Made by a program: the position numbers and the translations under genes. From Porodaedalea pini (Eukaryota > Basidiomycota > Agaricomycetes > Hymenochaetales > Hymenochaetaceae), in NCBI GenBank assembly GCA_002794775.1, contig NBAY01000031.1:480876-544875 (forward strand): a DNA stretch of 64,000 bases, given 5' to 3'. This document shows, in pieces, positions 61,085 through 64,000 of this stretch. Within the stretch, counting starts at the first letter, position 1; each line of letters opens with the position of its first letter. The notes below the pieces were generated by a model. The model was not told the DNA's origin. It saw only the letters and a list, made by a program, of their open reading frames with translations, and did no database searches.

Positions 61085-62873
61085 TTAGCTACGGTAGTCC
61101 CCGTTGATACGCACGTATTCCTTTACAGTGACCGAATATCAGTATACAAAAAAGGGATTTTGGAAAAAAAAAAAAAAAAAAAAAAAAGGAGAATCCTTTT
61201 TAGAAAAACTCACATAGCTGAAATCACAAGTCCAATACCTGGCGCTCTCCTCGCCCAATCCCAGCTCGACCAGAATCTCTATGTCTTCTTTCTCGAGGAT
61301 CGCCTTCGCACGGGCCTCATCCGCGCCGACGGGTTCGCCCTTCTCGAGGAGGGGCAAGGGAGAGGAGCCGTCGGATGGGAGGAGCGAGACGGAAATGAGC
61401 GAGGCTCGACGGGGCGTGGAGAGAGAGGAGGACGGGATGGAGCCCGTTGCGGCGAGGATGCGACCCCAGCTAGAGGGAAATATTGTATTAGTTAAAGAGA
61501 GAGATTAATAGGGAGTGGGGAGGGAGAGCGACGTACTTGGCGTCTTCGCCGTAGAGCCGCGGTTTTGACAAGAGCGGAGGTGGAAATGCGAGAGGCGATG
61601 GCGTGTGCGTCGGCGTACGTTCCTGCGCCCTAAGGTCCATTACGTATCCCAGTACTTAGTGACACTGGAGTTTGAGAGAAAACGAGAAGAAAAACGCACA
61701 TCTAACGGTGACAGTAACGAACTTCGTTGCGCCCTCGCCGTCGCGTACCACAAGCTGTGGCAAGCTCCGCCGCGAAGCTAGTCAGCGCATCCCGGAACTG
61801 CGCATAAGCCTCACCGTCCACGTCAATTGTCGCCTCCTCCAACTCATCTGCGGGGACACCGGCTCCATTGGCGAGGAATGAGCATCGTGTCATTCGTACT
61901 CATGTCGCCGTCGACGGAAATGGAATTGAACGAGCGGTCCGCGGCGTGTGGCAGCCGCCGCACGCAGGCGCACGCGGAGTGACCGGCGCATCTGTCAGGA
62001 TCAACGCAAGGAGCGTCGCGTGTAATTCCTTCTTCGCAGGTGTCGGCAGACCCATGTCGGGGTGAATCATACCCGCGCCCTTGGTCATCCCGCCGATGCG
62101 GTACTCACGGCCGCCAGCAGAGAAGGAGGCGGCACGTAGCTTGGGGAAAGTATCCGTCGTCATGAAGGCGCGCGCGGCGCGTTCCCAGTGCGTGAAGGTG
62201 CGCCCAAGCGGCGCGGATTCGGCATCGGGGTCGTAGGCAGTTGATGAAGAAGGATTGAACGAGGAGATCCCAGCGAGGATCTTCTCGATGGGAAGCGGCT
62301 GGCCAATAACTCCTGTGCTCATTACCAGGCTCTGGCTCTCTGGCTCTCTGTCTTCTCGCGCATCCCTCTCGATAGCCTTGTCGGTCAGCACGCTTGCGAT
62401 GCCGTCCGCCGCCCTTACCATCTTCCACGCATCATCCATTCCTCTTTCCCAGTCACCGCATTCGCGCACCCGCTATTCACCACTACGCTCTGCACCCGGC
62501 CCTCCGTGTCCTGCAGCACAGACTGACTCACAAGTACAGGAGCAGCCGCGACGGCGTTCCACGTGAATACACCTGCCGCAGCCGCGGGTTGGGGTGTCGC
62601 AGAGACAGCGAGCGCGAGGTCTAAGATGCCTGCACGTTTCTTGACGCCAGCGTGCGTACCGCCGAGGAGGAAGCCGTGCGGGAATGAACTAGACGGGATC
62701 GGACGGTGATGTTGCGCTTTGGGCGGCGGCGGCGACATATGGAATGTCAGTCCTTCGCCCGATCCCGACGATGAGGAGGACATGCGCGCGAGAGGCGGGA
62801 ACCTGAGACGGCAACAGCGGGCCAGGGCCATGCAGGCAGACGGGAAGGAACGAGAGAAAGACAGGAATTGCAT
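61085..62873 (-). CDS. ARG7: Arginine biosynthesis ArgJ (glutamate N-acetyltransferase), frame-broken
   Basis: A mitochondrial enzyme that recycles the acetyl group between N-acetylornithine and glutamate. The start at 62873 gives a presequence-like [20 protein letters not shown]. Then [75 protein letters not shown] and the autoproteolytic region [12 protein letters not shown] (nucleophile Thr). [66 protein letters not shown] and [16 protein letters not shown] complete the family. Introns are at 61213-61121 and 61535-61470, and there is one near 61690-61610. At least five one-base frame slips are needed (near 62447, 61990, 61882, 61765 and 61550), yet the protein sequence is otherwise conserved with no nonsense change. 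Confidence 0.85.
61164..61187. repeat. A24 homopolymer in an argJ intron
   Basis: 24 A residues on the + strand (poly-T in the sense of argJ) lie inside its last intron, 5' of the acceptor, where they may act as a long pyrimidine tract. Confidence 0.9.
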
Positions 62874-63197
62874 TGAAAGGATGTTCCCTTGGGATGCGGT
62901 GTATGTACCGACAGAGAAATGCGTAAATACTACAGATGAACAAGATCCAAAGGCAGTCACTCTGGCAGCGCTCCGTTACTCGACGCGCCGTGCTCGACGT
63001 CGACGGTCGAATGCAGCCCGAATCGACTGCATCGCTGCTCGTTGTTCACTGCGGCCATTGCGCCGAGCCTAAAAACTCTGTGTTTACATAATCATTTGCC
63101 ACATTTAGGGTTCAATTACTTACATAATCTATATCACCACTCACGAAAAGAGAAGCTCTGAACGACGAACGGCTATCGACGACCAGCAAGAACAACA
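62874..63197. promoter_or_regulatory. Divergent promoter argJ / eL33
   Basis: 324 bases between the starts of argJ (-) and the ribosomal protein gene (+). The plus side ends with TCGACGACCAGCAAGAACAACA before the ATG. No typical TATA box was identified. Confidence 0.45.
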
Positions 63198-63781
63198 ATG
63201 GGCTCAACTAGGTCAGTTAATGCTGTTCCTGCTGCTGCTGTTATACTTCTCGGCATCTTGGTTGAAGAAAGGATGGAGAGGGCGGGCTGAAGGGGGTGGA
63301 TTGGAGGGATGGCCGACGGATGGCACGCATGGCGTCGGGCAGCAACAGCAGCACCGTAGCACTCCTGTCACTGCACAGATACTTATCCCTCTCTTTTTCT
63401 CCATAGACTCTATTCAAAAGGCCGGATCCTGAGCCACAAGCGCGGCAAGCGTAATACGCGCCCGAACACCTCACTTGTGCAGATCGAGGGCGTCGGCTCG
63501 AAGGAGGACGCACAGTACTACCTCGGCAAGCGCGTCGCGTTCGTCTACCGCGCGAAGCGCGAGATCAATGGCTCGAAGGTGCGCGTCATCTGGGGGCGTG
63601 TGACCCGCCCGCACGGCAACTCTGGCGTCGTGAAGTCGAAGTTCAGGAGCAACATCCCCCCGCATGCTTTTGGTGCCTCTGTTCGCATCGTGCGTATTTC
63701 CTCTTCTTTGCCCCCTTTTTGGTCGCGTTTTCTTAGCTGAGTGTTGTCCTGTGGCAGATGTTGTACCCCTCGACGATCTAA
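63198..63781 (+). CDS. RPL33: 60S ribosomal protein eL33 (L35Ae family)
   Basis: A protein of the large ribosomal subunit. Three exons (63198-63211, 63407-63689, 63758-63781) give 106 aa, the usual size. [80 protein letters not shown] and the end GASVRIMLYPSTI cover the whole family signature. The first exon has only 14 coding bases, and intron 1 (195 bases) has CTG-rich and CAG-rich ends that can pair. High GC third positions in exon 2 agree with strong expression. Confidence 0.97.
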
Positions 63782-64000
63782 AACCGCTGGGACTCGTGTC
63801 GAATTGGATTCCGCAGTTGCTCTATGCCTACCCATGTCCATGTTTCATGCTGCATCCTTTATTAACCCCTCTGTTCCCTATCTCTCTGCTTCGCAATGAC
63901 AAACATGCTTGTACGGTGTCCGATCTAGTTTCAAAAACTGTTTCACTGGAAGATTCGCGAGATTGTGGTGGTTGACTTTTCCAAAAGATTTTCAAGACAT

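Noticed and set aside
63212..63406. snoRNA inside eL33 intron 1
   Set aside because: Ribosomal-protein introns often host snoRNAs, but no C/D boxes or clear H/ACA boxes were found. The CTG/CAG ends may simply pair.

Overview
The window looks like nuclear DNA of a filamentous basidiomycete, most likely an Agaricomycete. The evidence is: genes with many introns of about 50-60 bases, dense and alternating gene order, DUF7918- and DUF6698-type proteins (families I know mainly from mushroom-forming fungi), a decayed TPR-CHAT gene, and otherwise ordinary fungal housekeeping genes. Gene identities were read from conserved motifs in hand-spliced translations. Exon joins given in the entries keep the reading frame unless stated otherwise.

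Left part (1-24.9 kb), mostly core genes. A retroelement-like ORF runs off the left edge. It is followed by the mitochondrial peptidase OMA1 (+), the TREX-2 scaffold SAC3 (-), a 4CXXC zinc-finger protein (-), a nucleostemin/NUG1-type circularly permuted GTPase (+), a 135-aa membrane protein (-), a tail-anchored FHA protein of SLMAP/Far10 type (-), a small cysteine-rich protein (+), an intron-containing tRNA-Glu(CTC) (-) and an MFS transporter (-).

Middle part (25-51 kb), an accessory neighbourhood among core genes. A decayed TPR-CHAT pseudogene has lost its catalytic cysteine segment. A class-3 lipase with GHSLG (+) follows. Then comes a cluster of DUF7918 paralogues around the splicing/ribosome helicase PRP43 (+) and cytosolic/mitochondrial valyl-tRNA synthetase (-). 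There are three on the minus strand (32577-34091, 30650-32155, 37918-39948), three on the plus strand (44598, 46499, 49466) and one wreck (48177-48868). Four of them end in a SUMO-interaction-like IDLT/IDLS core with psi-K-x-E motifs nearby. One carries a Gal4-like Zn2Cys6 pattern. The gene pair 44598/46499 has been tandemly duplicated.

Right part (51-64 kb). An AT-rich block is followed by an 884-aa Agaricomycete-type protein with minisatellite-encoded repeats (-), a rearranged DUF6698 remnant (+), a TMEM16/anoctamin scramblase (+), mitochondrial ornithine acetyltransferase ArgJ (-) and ribosomal protein eL33 (+).

Several otherwise well-conserved genes (ArgJ at least five times, TMEM16 once, and DUF7918 copies) show single-base frame breaks without matching amino-acid decay. 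That pattern suggests indel errors in the assembly, so frame breaks here should not be read automatically as gene death.
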